In this document: piece by piece, positions 14,351-24,800 of the stretch
How positions within the stretch are numbered: the first letter of the stretch is position 1
Layout: each line of letters opens with the position of its first letter
NCBI GenBank assembly: GCA_044230315.1
Contig: JBGARJ010000014.1
Coordinates: 62,001-126,000 of the forward strand
Direction of reading: 5' to 3'
Source of the DNA: M3007 sp044230315
GTDB lineage: Bacteria > Bacteroidota > Bacteroidia > Chitinophagales > Saprospiraceae
DNA: 64,000 nucleotides
Made by a program: the position numbers and the translations under genes
The notes under the pieces: model-generated
Told to the model about the DNA's origin: nothing
What the model saw: the letters and a program-made list of their open reading frames with translations, nothing else
Database searches by the model: none

Positions 14351-16312
14351 TCAGCGCACCAGGGTCACACCGCCCCGGTACACCGCCGTATTTCCATCGG
14401 AGAACGCGACTTCCAGGTGCCAGCCGTACACTCCCGGCGGCAAAGCCGTTGCCCCGTGGTATCCGTTCCATTGCAGGGCCGTGGCGCCGGGCGGCAGGTT
14501 GTGCGGCGCGGCAAACACACAATTCCCCCAACGGTCGAATACCTCGAACCGGCGGATGACCGCAACATCGTCGCCGGCAAAAACAGTGAAGTAATCGTTT
14601 TGGCCGTCGTCGTTCGGGCTGAAGGCATTGGGCACGTACACGGGGCGGGTCACGTTTACCAATACCGCCAGTGTCGCCGTCGCCGTACAACCTTTGGCAT
14701 CGGCAACCGTGATCGTGTAGGTGGTGCTGGTGTCGGGGGATGCCACGGGTTGGGCACAGTCGGTACAGCTCAATCCTGCCGCAGGCGCCCAAAGCCACGA
14801 TACGACGGTCGAATCGGCCGTAGGCTGAAGCACAATCCCCTCAACGCCATCATCGATCGTTCGGCGGCCGCCGGGGTCGAGCAACAATGGCGGCGGTTGG
14901 AGGAGGCTCACCGTTTCGGTAGCGGTACAACCGTTGGCATCGCGTACGGTAAGCGTATAGTTTCCGGCAGGCAGGTGGAGAAAAGCGCCGGAACCCGTAT
15001 TCGGTCCGGTATTCAGGGAAAATTGAAACGGCGCAGGTCCGTCGAGCACCGTGACGTCGATAGCGCCGTTGTGGTCGCCGAAGCAGGTCGGATCGCTGGT
15101 CTCCACCAGCGTTTGGATGGGTTTTTGATACACGTAAATGCTGTTGATCGCCGTACAGCCGAGCGCTGAAGTGACGGTTACGGCCACCCAGCCGGCCTTG
15201 CCGACCTCCGCAGTGGGCGTAGTGACCCCCGTCGACCATTTATAAGCGGCATAGCTGTTTACCGTGCGCAGCACGCCCTTTTCGCCGGCACAGAGGATGG
15301 TGTCGCCGGTGAGTGGGAAACCGGCGAGGCTCGGCTCTACTTCCAGGGTGAGGGTTACCAGGCTGTCGCAGCCATCGGGGGTGGTAAAGTGTTCCTGGTA
15401 GGTGCCCGCCGCGTAAAGCGTTTGCAGGTTGAAGACATAAGCGTCGCCGGCACAAATTTTGGCGCTGGCGTTACCCGTCAGTTGGTCGGTCGTCAGCGTG
15501 AGCGTCACCAGGCTGTCGCAGCCGCCGGGGGTGGTAAAATGTTCCGCATAGGTGCCGGGGTTGTAAATCGTTTGCAAGCCGAATTGATAGGACTGCCCTT
15601 TACAAATATGAGCAGTAGCGCTACCCGATAACTGGTACACCTGGAGGGTTAGCGTCACCAGGCTGTCGCAGCCATCCGGCGTGGTAAACATTTGTTGATA
15701 CACGCCGGGCTCATACAACGACAGTACGCCAAAATCGTACACCTGGCCTTTGCATATAGCGGCCGATGCCGTACCGGTTAAGTGCGCTTCACTGAGGGTT
15801 AGCGTCACCAGGCTGTCGCAGCCACCGGGCGTGGTGAAGGTATGCTGGTACACGCCGGGGTCGTAAAGCACCTGCGGGCCGAAGGCATAGGACTGGCCTT
15901 TGCAGATGGAAACTGCTGCATTCCCCGACAATTGTTCGACGTGCAGGGTAAGGGTAACGAGGCTGTCGCAGCCGTCCGGTGTAGTGAACGTGCGTTGGTA
16001 CGTGCCGGCATCGTAAATGACCTGGGGCCCGAACTGATAGAAGTGGCCTTTGCAAATGGTCGCCTCAACCGAATTTTTTAGCAATTCGACTGAAAGATGG
16101 AGGGTAACGGTGCTGTCGCAGCCGCTTGCAGAATTAAAAGTTTGTTGATACGTGCCGGGAGCATAAAGGGTCTGGATTCCAAATTGATAGGAAGTACCCT
16201 GGCAAATAGATTTGTTCAGCGTAGTTTGAACGGGTTGGCACGGTTGTGCGTACGCCAAAAAGCTTTTTCCTGCCAGCAGGAGCAGGCAAGTGATCATTGG
16301 TTTGTTGCGCAT
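14351..16312 (-). CDS. T9SS-secreted repeat protein with CHU_C (type B) sorting domain
   Basis: A 653-residue exported protein. After a signal peptide (LLLLAGKSFLAYAQ) there are six repeats of about 50 residues, each opening with a Cys (ICKGQSYAFGPQVLYDPG) and closing with GCDSLVTLTL, so each repeat carries two cysteines that could form a disulphide. Then follow two SprB-like or Ig-like segments (DPTCFGDHNGAIDVTV, GNYTLTVRDANGC). The end is the gliding-motility-associated C-terminal domain (VPNAFSPNDDGQNDYF, FDRWGNCVF, GVYGWHLEV), the type B sorting signal for the type IX system, usually giving cell-surface attachment. Probably a surface adhesin or structural protein. A TACCTTTG element lies 88 bases upstream. 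Confidence 0.9.
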   Translation of the reverse strand: MRNKPMITCLLLLAGKSFLAYAQPCQPVQTTLNKSICQGTSYQFGIQTLYAPGTYQQTFNSASGCDSTVTLHLSVELLKNSVEATICKGHFYQFGPQVIYDAGTYQRTFTTPDGCDSLVTLTLHVEQLSGNAAVSICKGQSYAFGPQVLYDPGVYQHTFTTPGGCDSLVTLTLSEAHLTGTASAAICKGQVYDFGVLSLYEPGVYQQMFTTPDGCDSLVTLTLQVYQLSGSATAHICKGQSYQFGLQTIYNPGTYAEHFTTPGGCDSLVTLTLTTDQLTGNASAKICAGDAYVFNLQTLYAAGTYQEHFTTPDGCDSLVTLTLEVEPSLAGFPLTGDTILCAGEKGVLRTVNSYAAYKWSTGVTTPTAEVGKAGWVAVTVTSALGCTAINSIYVYQKPIQTLVETSDPTCFGDHNGAIDVTVLDGPAPFQFSLNTGPNTGSGAFLHLPAGNYTLTVRDANGCTATETVSLLQPPPLLLDPGGRRTIDDGVEGIVLQPTADSTVVSWLWAPAAGLSCTDCAQPVASPDTSTTYTITVADAKGCTATATLAVLVNVTRPVYVPNAFSPNDDGQNDYFTVFAGDDVAVIRRFEVFDRWGNCVFAAPHNLPPGATALQWNGYHGATALPPGVYGWHLEVAFSDGNTAVYRGGVTLVR

Positions 16313-16399
16313 AGACGAGAAAGTTTTACTAAGGCTTCCGTTGTTACAACGAAGCGCATGGCTGGATTAAAAAAGAGGGATGTCCGGGCGAACCCGATG

Positions 16400-16407
16400 C
16401 AAAGGTA
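16400..16407 (-). promoter_or_regulatory. Bacteroidota -7 element (TACCTTTG)
   Basis: Reads TACCTTTG on the minus strand, 88 bases before the start of the CHU_C protein. A possible -33 half (TTG) sits at 16431-16433, with slightly wide spacing. Confidence 0.4.
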
Positions 16408-16449
16408 AAAATCAGATGTAGTTGTTTAAACAATCAACAAAAACCATTC

Positions 16450-19400
16450 CTAATTGAGCCGCTCCCGCCATTCCTGCGGCGACACGCCGAACTCCTGCCG
16501 GAATACCCGCCCGAAATAACTGGGGTCGTTGAATCCGGTATCGAAGGCGATAGCCGTGATGCTGAGCGCCGGATTGTGCAGCAGTTCCTGCGCCTTGTTG
16601 AGGCGGATCAGGCGGATAAACTTGGTCGCGGCAAAACCCGTAAGCGCCGACAATTTCCGGTGCAGTTGCGAATGGCTCATGGCGATTTCCCGGCAGAGTT
16701 GTTCCACGTCGAAGGTGTTATCATCGAGGTGGGCCTCCACCACTTCGCGCACCCGCTGGACAAACCGGTCTTCCGAAGGGAGCAAAGCGGGGGGGATCGG
16801 GGTCGGAGCCGCTCCGTTGCCCAGACCGGCTACCACGAGGTAGTGCTGCCGTAGCTGCTGCCTGATCTCAAGCAGTTTGCGGATACGCAGCAAAAGTTCC
16901 TCTTTGTGGAACGGCTTAGCCAGGTAAGCGTCGGCGCCGTGTTCAAGGCCCTCCAGTTTGCTGTCGAGGTCGGCTTTTGCGGTAAGCATAACGATCGGGA
17001 TATGGCTCGTGCGTTCGTCGGTGCGAAGCGCCCGGCACACTTCGAAGCCGTCTTTATGCGGCATCATGACGTCGGAGATGACCAGATCGGGTACCGTGTC
17101 GGTGGCGATTTCGATGGCTTCCCGGCCGTCCTTGGCCACGGTCAGGCGATACAGTCCGTTGAGGCAGGACGCGAGGTAGGCCACCACGTCGGGGTTGTCT
17201 TCGGCCAGGAGAATAAGCGGGCTGGCGGGTTCGGCTTTGCGGTGTTCAATGACCGCCGGTTTTGCTATGCCGGGAGCGGGTTGGGAAACCCGGATATCCT
17301 CCTCCGCTTTTTCGGGCGCCTTGTAATCGGACGGACTCCAATCGGTTTCGCGCCGTACCGGCAAGGTAACGCTGAACTCCGCGCCCTTACCCGTTTTGCT
17401 TTTTACACCAATGGTCCCGTCCATTAGTTTGACCAACTCCCGGGTAAGCGCCAGGCCGATCCCCGTGCCTTCGCTCTGGCGGGTGGGGGTATCGTCGACC
17501 TGGTAAAATCGGTCGAACACATTGGCGATCTGTTCTTCCGGAATGCCGATGCCGGTATCGCGTACCCGGATGATAATATGCTGGCCGGTGTTTCCTGGGC
17601 TGTGTTCGACCTGGCGTTTGGCTTCCGTTTTTCGTGGAGGCGCGTCATCGCCCTGCAAGCGCAGGTCGACGTACACATGCCCGCCCTGCGGGGTGAATTT
17701 GACGGCGTTCGACAGGAGATTGGTCATTATTTGCTGCAGTTTTTCCGGGTCGTAGTCCATCGCAAACGCATCCAGGTCGGACAGGAAGTGGATCTGTATG
17801 TTTTTGCCCTGGGCATAAGAGTGAAAACTCTCCACGAGGTATTTGAGGTAGTTGACCACATCGCCTTGCTGGAGGTGGAGGCGCATTTTGCCGCTTTCCA
17901 GTTTGGCCAGGTCGAGCATTTGATTGACCAGTTGGAGCAAGCGGTTGCTGTTGCGCTTGATCATCGTGAGGCCTTCATCGAGCCAGGTGGCGGGGTCTTC
18001 CTTTATTTGATCGGCCATACCGGAAATGATGGTAAGCGGCGTGCGGAACTCGTGGGTGATGTTGGTGTAGAGTTTGGTTTTGACCGCGTCGAGCTCTTTC
18101 AGCCGGCGCGCTTCGGCGGCCACCATGCGCCGGTGCAGGAGAAAGCGGTAAACACCGAAAATGGCCCCCAGCGCGGCCAGGAAGTACAGCAAATACGCCC
18201 ACCAGGTAGATTGCCAGGGTGGCCGGACAACAAGGTGCAGGCTTACCATATCCTGACTCCAAACACCCTTACTGTTGGCGCCGCGCACGCGGAAGGTATA
18301 TTCTCCCGGCGGTACGTTGTAATAGGCGATTTGCCCTTCGTGCGCGTCGCTTCGCCACGTTGGGTCGTAAGGCTCGAGCTGAAATTCGAGTTGATTGCCC
18401 TTGGCATTCTCAAAATCAAAACAGGCAATATTAAAGGCAAAGTTGTTCTGGGTACTGGCCAGACTGATCTTTTGGGTTTCCCAAATCGGCTTTTGGAGCA
18501 AGCTGTTACTGCCTGGGAAGACCTCCTTATTGTCCAGAAAAAAGCTGGTAATAGCGATCTTAGGCGAGGCACCATTGCGCGGATGCGCCAATTTTTCGGG
18601 ATAAAACGCGTGAAACCCGGGATCTCCGGATACAAAATGTTCGCCCCAGGGGCTGATAAAATAAGCGCCGAGGCCAAAGTTCACTACGCGTATACCGTGT
18701 TCTTGCGAGTATGTAAAAAAAGTTTCCTGCCGGGGGTCCATCCGAAGGATCTCAGCATCGGTCGTCATCCAGAGATCACCGTTTTTGTCCGCAGCCAGCG
18801 CAATAATATAATCGGAAGGCGAATTGCCCTTGGCGGTGGTAAATTCAGTGATGCTGCCGGTCGTTTTGTTCAATTTCTGGAGGCCGTTGGGCGTAGCCGT
18901 GTACCAAATGTCGTCGCCGGATTCGGCCATCTGAAAACTAATCGAGCTGAACATGCCCGGCGGGTGGTAATGCTGAAAAGAGCCGGCGTCAGCATTGGCA
19001 ATGGCGATCCGGTCGATAAAGAAAGCCGGCTGCTTGGCCGGTCCGGGGTCGTCCCCGCCGCCCATCCACAGATTGCCGTCGCGATCTTCCAGGAGCCCAA
19101 CGACAAAATTTCCACCGATGGAGCCCGGATCGGCGTTGTCGTGCACGAAGTGGGTAAACGAGTTGGTGGCCGGATCGTAGCGGTTCAATCCGCCGCCCAT
19201 GGTAGCGATCCAAATGGATCCGTTGCGGTCCTGAAGCAATTTTTCGACATAGGAGCACGACAGAGACCTGGGGTCGTTGGGATTGTATTTATAGATCGCC
19301 GCAATCGTGTTATTGGGATGTATTTTGAACAAACCGTCGGAGGTACCCGCCCATATAAAGCCCTCCCTGTCGATAATGAGGCTATTTACAATCTGGGAAG

Positions 19401-20751
19401 AAAAACCGCCCGGCCGTGTGTCGTAACGGATGAATTTTACTTTGCCGGTATTGCGGTTGTAGTGCGTCAGCGGTTTATCCGAACCGTTTGCGCCCAGCCA
19501 GACATTTCCCGAATTATCGGCTACCACCGATTGATAGTAGATCGGATCGCTCTGCAGCGCCCGGTTATCGATAAAAGGGAAAGCCGTCGCATCCGATTTT
19601 ACCCGCATCACCGTGCTGCCCGTGACGCCGCATGCAATCCATTGGGTGCCGTCGCGGGCCTGGCACCAGTCCCACACGAAGTTCGTCAGCAAACTCCCCG
19701 GCCGGGGCGCGTTTTCAAAGTGCTGCAAGCGGCCGGTTTGGGGATCGTACACATTGATCCCGCCGTTGATGGCGCCGATCCAGATATACCCGTTCTGATC
19801 TTCCCGGATGAAGGTAACCTGGCTCAGGCTTTGTTCATGGATCGGCACGTGCGCCAGGTAGGGACGGCTAATCCGCTCGGGGTGCTGCGGATCGTAGTGC
19901 AAGTGGGTGAAGGTACCCTTGGCCCGGTCCATGAGGTGCAGCCCGTCGCCCATGGTACCTACCCAGAAATTGCCTTTGCTGTCTTCAAATAGCGCCCGCA
20001 CCCGGTTGTCGGCAAGCGAATTCGGATCGTCAGGATCGTGCAGAAAACGGGTGAAAGACTCCGTTTGGGGGTCGTATCGATTGAGGCCGCCCAAGTTATT
20101 TTCGTGGTCGGCGTCGTCCCAGGGAAATCCGCAGCCCACCCAGAGGGTGCCGGCTTTATCAACATAAAGCGCCCGCACCAGGTTGTAACTCAGGCTTCGG
20201 GGGTTGCCCGGGCTGGACAGGAAATGTTTGAACGTACCGGTCTTCCGGTCAAAGCGGTCCAGCCCGCCCATGGTACCGATCCAGATATAGCCCTGGCGGT
20301 CTTCCGTGACCATGGAAAGCCGGTCGTCGATCAGGCTGTTGGGGTCATTGGGGTCGTGGTAATACCGGGTAAATTGTTCGGTGACGGGGTTAAAAACCGT
20401 CAGTCCGCCTTTTTCACCGGTGAGGTTGTAGTGTGAAATCCAGAACAACCCTTTGCTGTCGATAAAGATCGACTCGACATAACTGGACGCCATCGAGTTT
20501 TTATTCAGCGGGCTGGACCGGTAAGACGTAAAACTCCGTCCGTCGTACCGCACCAGCCCTTTTGTAGTGCCGAACCACAAAAAACCGATCGAATCCTGCA
20601 CTATGCATTGCACCCGGTTATCGAGCGGGATTTGAAATGCTTCAAAGACGGGGTTGAATTCCTTGAACGGCGGCTTGCTTTGCGCAACCAAAAAAAGCGG
20701 GCCGAGCACGGCCAGCCACAACAACAGGATATATTTAACCGGGATTTGCAT
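16450..20751 (-). CDS. hybrid two-component system sensor/regulator (HTCS) 1
   Basis: A 1433-residue single-chain signalling protein. Order: signal peptide (1-23), two-component propeller repeats (about 40-760, many DNRVRALFEDSKGNFWVGT-like blades), a Y_Y_Y domain (about 770-835, ending PPGEYTFRVRGANS), one membrane helix (about 850-875), HisKA with phospho-His900 in THEFRTPL, HATPase (NLLSNAVKFTP, DTGIGIP), a receiver domain with Asp1227 in ISDVMMP, and an AraC-type DNA-binding domain at the C-terminus. The periplasmic sensor thus connects directly to the DNA-binding output. In Bacteroidota such proteins usually switch on polysaccharide utilisation loci, but no SusC/SusD genes are in the window. 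It is a paralogue of the gene at 21802-26064. Confidence 0.95.
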   Translation of the reverse strand: MQIPVKYILLLWLAVLGPLFLVAQSKPPFKEFNPVFEAFQIPLDNRVQCIVQDSIGFLWFGTTKGLVRYDGRSFTSYRSSPLNKNSMASSYVESIFIDSKGLFWISHYNLTGEKGGLTVFNPVTEQFTRYYHDPNDPNSLIDDRLSMVTEDRQGYIWIGTMGGLDRFDRKTGTFKHFLSSPGNPRSLSYNLVRALYVDKAGTLWVGCGFPWDDADHENNLGGLNRYDPQTESFTRFLHDPDDPNSLADNRVRALFEDSKGNFWVGTMGDGLHLMDRAKGTFTHLHYDPQHPERISRPYLAHVPIHEQSLSQVTFIREDQNGYIWIGAINGGINVYDPQTGRLQHFENAPRPGSLLTNFVWDWCQARDGTQWIACGVTGSTVMRVKSDATAFPFIDNRALQSDPIYYQSVVADNSGNVWLGANGSDKPLTHYNRNTGKVKFIRYDTRPGGFSSQIVNSLIIDREGFIWAGTSDGLFKIHPNNTIAAIYKYNPNDPRSLSCSYVEKLLQDRNGSIWIATMGGGLNRYDPATNSFTHFVHDNADPGSIGGNFVVGLLEDRDGNLWMGGGDDPGPAKQPAFFIDRIAIANADAGSFQHYHPPGMFSSISFQMAESGDDIWYTATPNGLQKLNKTTGSITEFTTAKGNSPSDYIIALAADKNGDLWMTTDAEILRMDPRQETFFTYSQEHGIRVVNFGLGAYFISPWGEHFVSGDPGFHAFYPEKLAHPRNGASPKIAITSFFLDNKEVFPGSNSLLQKPIWETQKISLASTQNNFAFNIACFDFENAKGNQLEFQLEPYDPTWRSDAHEGQIAYYNVPPGEYTFRVRGANSKGVWSQDMVSLHLVVRPPWQSTWWAYLLYFLAALGAIFGVYRFLLHRRMVAAEARRLKELDAVKTKLYTNITHEFRTPLTIISGMADQIKEDPATWLDEGLTMIKRNSNRLLQLVNQMLDLAKLESGKMRLHLQQGDVVNYLKYLVESFHSYAQGKNIQIHFLSDLDAFAMDYDPEKLQQIMTNLLSNAVKFTPQGGHVYVDLRLQGDDAPPRKTEAKRQVEHSPGNTGQHIIIRVRDTGIGIPEEQIANVFDRFYQVDDTPTRQSEGTGIGLALTRELVKLMDGTIGVKSKTGKGAEFSVTLPVRRETDWSPSDYKAPEKAEEDIRVSQPAPGIAKPAVIEHRKAEPASPLILLAEDNPDVVAYLASCLNGLYRLTVAKDGREAIEIATDTVPDLVISDVMMPHKDGFEVCRALRTDERTSHIPIVMLTAKADLDSKLEGLEHGADAYLAKPFHKEELLLRIRKLLEIRQQLRQHYLVVAGLGNGAAPTPIPPALLPSEDRFVQRVREVVEAHLDDNTFDVEQLCREIAMSHSQLHRKLSALTGFAATKFIRLIRLNKAQELLHNPALSITAIAFDTGFNDPSYFGRVFRQEFGVSPQEWRERLN

Positions 20752-20821
20752 GACGACAGGTTGAATTAGTTTAACCGTGTTGAATCCGTTGCGTTACTAC
20801 TGCGGTGGTGATGGACAACAA

Positions 20822-20852
20822 GGCAGGGGAGATCGTTGCGACCTTCCCTGCC
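20822..20852 (-). terminator. weak hairpin after the gene at 20901
   Basis: GGCAGGGGA (20822-20830) pairs with TTCCCTGCC (20844-20852) in eight of nine positions around a 13-base loop. It lies 50 bases beyond the stop of the minus-strand gene at 20901. There is no clear T-run. Confidence 0.35.
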
Positions 20853-20900
20853 GAATGTATGAAGTATTTTAGTTTTTAGGTTGTTCGGGGTGGTCATAAC

Positions 20901-21623
20901 TCAATTTCTAGCCATTTCGGAACGACCGGCAGCAGGCGCCTGCTCCAGGTCGCCCAACTGAATTTGCGCAGATGTCAGTTCAAGATGTTGCACGAGCGTG
21001 GCGCCGCCGGCCTGCAGTTGGAGAAAATAGATGCCGGCAGCGAGCCCCGTCAGGTCGAGCGATTGGGCCACGCCGGAGTGGTCCGTGATCTTTTGTTCCA
21101 GCACCAGGTTGCCGCCGAGGCCGCACAGCCGGATCAGGGCGCCGCGGCTGTCGAGGTTGGTCAGTTGGACGCGCAAGCCTTGTGCGCCGGCTGCAGCAAT
21201 GCGGGCAATATATTTCGGCGCTTCGCCCGTACCGAAAACGATCGAAGACTGGCCCTGCTTCGGCGTGCTGTTGGCGAAGAAGGTAACCTCGCCGGCAGCA
21301 TAGCGGAATACCCGGGCAACCTGCCCTTTGTTATTCTTTACAAATACGATGTACTGACCCTCGGGCATGCCGTCGAGTTTCAGGTTTTTGGCGTAGCCGT
21401 CTTCCCTGACAATGTATTCGGAGTACCAGATTTTGCCGGTAAGATCCTGGATAGCGACCTGCGTACGTACCTTTTGCAGGTTGGCTGCCTGCACCTGTAT
21501 TGTATTGGCGGCTACGCCTTTTTCCAAGCGCACGATCAGGTGGTCGGCAGTGGTTTTGGCGGCATTCAACAGGTTGAAACACATCAGGATCATGGTCGGG
21601 AGAAGGAGCACTTGCTTTTTCAT
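20901..21623 (-). CDS. exported protein with T9SS type A-like C-terminal domain
   Basis: A 240-residue protein with a signal peptide (LLPTMILMCFNLLNAA). Two beta-sandwich-like halves: residues 25-125 resemble DUF3244-type small secreted domains (VQAANLQKVRTQVAIQDLTG, DGMPEGQYIVFVKN), and residues 145-215 resemble the Por secretion tail (QLTNLDSRGALIRLCGLGG, GLAAGIYFLQLQAGG). An extra Gln/Ala-rich tail of about 25 residues follows the second half, so it may not be a working sorting signal. It lies between the two HTCS genes, all on the minus strand, and could be a target or accessory. Function unknown. Confidence 0.65.
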   Translation of the reverse strand: MKKQVLLLPTMILMCFNLLNAAKTTADHLIVRLEKGVAANTIQVQAANLQKVRTQVAIQDLTGKIWYSEYIVREDGYAKNLKLDGMPEGQYIVFVKNNKGQVARVFRYAAGEVTFFANSTPKQGQSSIVFGTGEAPKYIARIAAAGAQGLRVQLTNLDSRGALIRLCGLGGNLVLEQKITDHSGVAQSLDLTGLAAGIYFLQLQAGGATLVQHLELTSAQIQLGDLEQAPAAGRSEMARN

Positions 21624-21801
21624 AACTTAAAATTTGGTGGTGAAGAGTTGCTGGTTAGATCGCGCAAAAACGCGTTGAATAATTCGATGCCACAAAGGTG
21701 CAAGTGCCTTCTACCTCCGGGCCCGGATATGGAGACCAAGATGCCGGACATTCCTGCCAAACACCCGGACAAATCGTGCAACATTGGTAATAGTATTGTA
21801 T

Positions 21802-24800
21802 TTACGGGCTTTTTTGTTCTTCACGCCAGGTTTGCGGCGTAAGCCCGAACGCCTGTTTGAACGCCCGGCTGAAATAGGCGGGGTCGTTGAAGCCGCAGTC
21901 GTACGCTACAGCGGAGATTTTCAGATTCGGGTCGAGGAGCAATTCTTTTGCCCGGTTCAACCGCACTGTGCGGATAAAACGGTTGGCGGAAAAGCCCGTC
22001 AGGGCTGACAATTTGCGGTGCAGTTGCGAATGACTCAGGGCCAGGGTCCGGCAAAGTTGTTCCACATCGAAATCGCAGTCGTCGAGGCGAGCTTCAACTG
22101 CAATCCGGACCTGTTGCACAAAGTGGTCCTCCATCGGGTTGGCCGGTACGCCATCTGTGTCCGGGGTGCTGGCCAGATCGGTCAGGCCGGCCACCTGCAG
22201 GTAGTATTGCTGCAGGCGGCGGCGGTTTTCCAAAAGGATTCGGATATGGAGGAGTAATTCTTCCCGGTGAAACGGTTTAGCCAAATACACATCGGCGCCT
22301 TGTTCGAGGCCTTCGAGTTTGGCCGCCAGGTCTGCTTTGGCGGTGAGGAGAATAACCGGAATATGGCTCGTGCGGTTGTCGTTTTTCAATCGCCGGCAGA
22401 GTTCAAAACCATCCATTCGGGGCATCATCACGTCGCTGATCACGATATCAGGGACATTGGCGATGGCCGATTCAAGGCCTTCTGCGCCGTTTTTTGCGGT
22501 GAGCAGGCGATAGTTGGGCAAACAGGTTGCCAAATACGCGACGACGTCAGCGTTGTCTTCTACCAGCAAGACAAGCGGCGTTTCGGCGTCGGCTTCAGGG
22601 AGCGTCGAAAGCCAGGCCAGTGGGGCAGTGGGGAGCGGCGGTTCAGCTACGGGGGGCGCGGCGCCGACCGGCGCTTCCCGGTGAATGGGGAGCAACACCT
22701 CGAAGGTAGTACCCTGGCCGGATTGGCTTTTCACGCTGATGACCCCGTCCATCAGTTTGACCAGTTCGCGGGTAAGGGCAAGGCCGATTCCGGTTCCTTC
22801 TCCTGCTCTGGTATGCGAATCGTCCACCTGGTAGAACCGGTCGAATATGAACGGCAGTTTGTCTTCCGGTATACCCACACCCGTATCGCGGATATGCAGC
22901 GCCAAACATTCGGCCGGCAGGATATCCCGCGTCTCAGCGGTAGCGCCCATGTTGGGGCGAACGGCCGCGCTGAGGTATACCTGGCCGTTTTCGGGCGTGA
23001 ATTTCAGGGAATTAGAAAGGAGGTTGCTGACGATCTGTTGAAGTTTTTCGGCGTCGAAATCCATTACCAGCGCATCCAGTTCGGTAAGGAAATGAAGCCG
23101 GATATTTTTCTGTTCTGCCAGCGAATGGAACGATTCCAGCAGGTATTTCAGATAACCCAAAACCTCGCCTTGGGTGTAATGCAGGGTCAATTTACCCGAT
23201 TCCAGTTTAGCCAAATCGAGCAGTTGGTTAACCAAGATCAGCAGCCGGCCGGCATTCCGCTGAACGGTTTGGAGCACGCCCCGGGTTTCTTCATCCAATG
23301 CTTTTTCATGCAACAGCCGTTCCGTAGGGCCGAGGAGAAGCGTGAGGGGTGTCCGGAATTCATGCGTTATATTGGCATACAAGCGGCTTTTAACGGTATC
23401 CAATTCCAGCAGACGAAGCGTCTCGGCATGCTCCAGTTTCCGTTTCAATTGAAACCGATACAAAGCATACACGGCGGCTGCAATCAACAAGACAAAAAGT
23501 GCATACGCCCACCAGGTCCGCCACCACGGCGGAGTAATAACCACCCGGCAAACAGTTTCCCGGACCGGGATACCGAAACTGTTCAGGCCCCGCACCCGAA
23601 ACACATAATGCCCGGGCGGCACCTGAACATAGGCGGCTTCGCCATCGCGCAGGTCGCGACGCCAGCCGCGGTCGTATTTTTCCAGCTTATATTCCAGTTG
23701 GCTCCATTCCGGACCGCCGAACTCCAGGGTAGATACCTGAAACGAAAACACATTGCGATCGTAGGGCAACTCGATCGCCGTAGTTTCCCAGATCGGCCGT
23801 TTCAGGATCGAACCGGTGCTGTCGGGCACGACCCGCTCGTCCATGACCTTCAGGTCGGTCAGGCACGAAACGGCCGGGTACCGGGCGGCCAACCGGTCTA
23901 TTTCCCGGGGGTAAAAAGCGTGAAATCCGCCCCTGCCTCCATAAAAAATCGCTCCATCCGCGGCCTGGCAGGCGCCGGTAAACCAGTTGAAATCCCCAGT
24001 CCGTACGCCGTGATGCGCCGAATAGGTAAAAAACGTTTCCGTTTGGGGGTTGAGCCGGATAATAGCGCCCTTGGCCAGCAGCCAGATGTGGCCGTCTGGG
24101 CCGGGAAACATGTCGGTGACCAGGTTGGTGGCCAGGGCGCTGTTCGTCACTTTAAACTCCCGGTAACCGGCAGGGTCCTGCGGGTTGAGTTTCCGGAGCC
24201 CGTAGGGGAAGGCAGTAAACCAAAAATTACCGGCCGAATCCTCCACGCAAGCGGTAATATTGCCAACCACGCCGTACGGCAAAAAGTGTTCGAACTGCTC
24301 AGTTACAGGATCAAACCGATCGAAAAACATCGGATGCGCCTGATCATAGCCGGCGCTCCCGCCCAGTACCCAGAGCCGGTTTTGGCGCTTGTCGCGGAAT
24401 ACCTGGTTGACCAGCAGCCCCCCCAAACTGCGTTTTGGGTCATTGGGGTCGGGTTGAAAAAGCTGGGGATGCGACAGCGCCGAATCGAAGCGGTAGAGCC
24501 CGCGGCCATAGGCTGCCACCCAAATGTGTCCCTGCCCATCGGAGAACGGCACGCCGCAATTTCCGGCGCCCAGTGTTTGCTGTAGTGCCGAGTCCCGCTG
24601 AAAGTGACGCTCGTCGCTTTGGCCCGGCGCCCAGCGGTACAAACCCTGTGCCGTGCCGGCCCAAAGCGTGCCGCCGGCATCGAAACCCAAATCGAACTGA
24701 TCGGTCATGATGTGCTGCTGAAAGCCAGGATTATACCGAAAGTATTGGCGCTGATCCTTGGCGCGGTCAAACCGGACCACCCCTGTAAAATCGCCGACGG

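Noticed and set aside
17578..19992. Long open frame of about 800 codons on the plus strand, opposite HTCS 1
   Set aside because: It is the mirror of a GC-rich gene with a complete and recognisable domain order. The antisense text has no domain or signal and similar shadows occur opposite HTCS 2, the M4 peptidase, hoxH and the DUF4175 gene.
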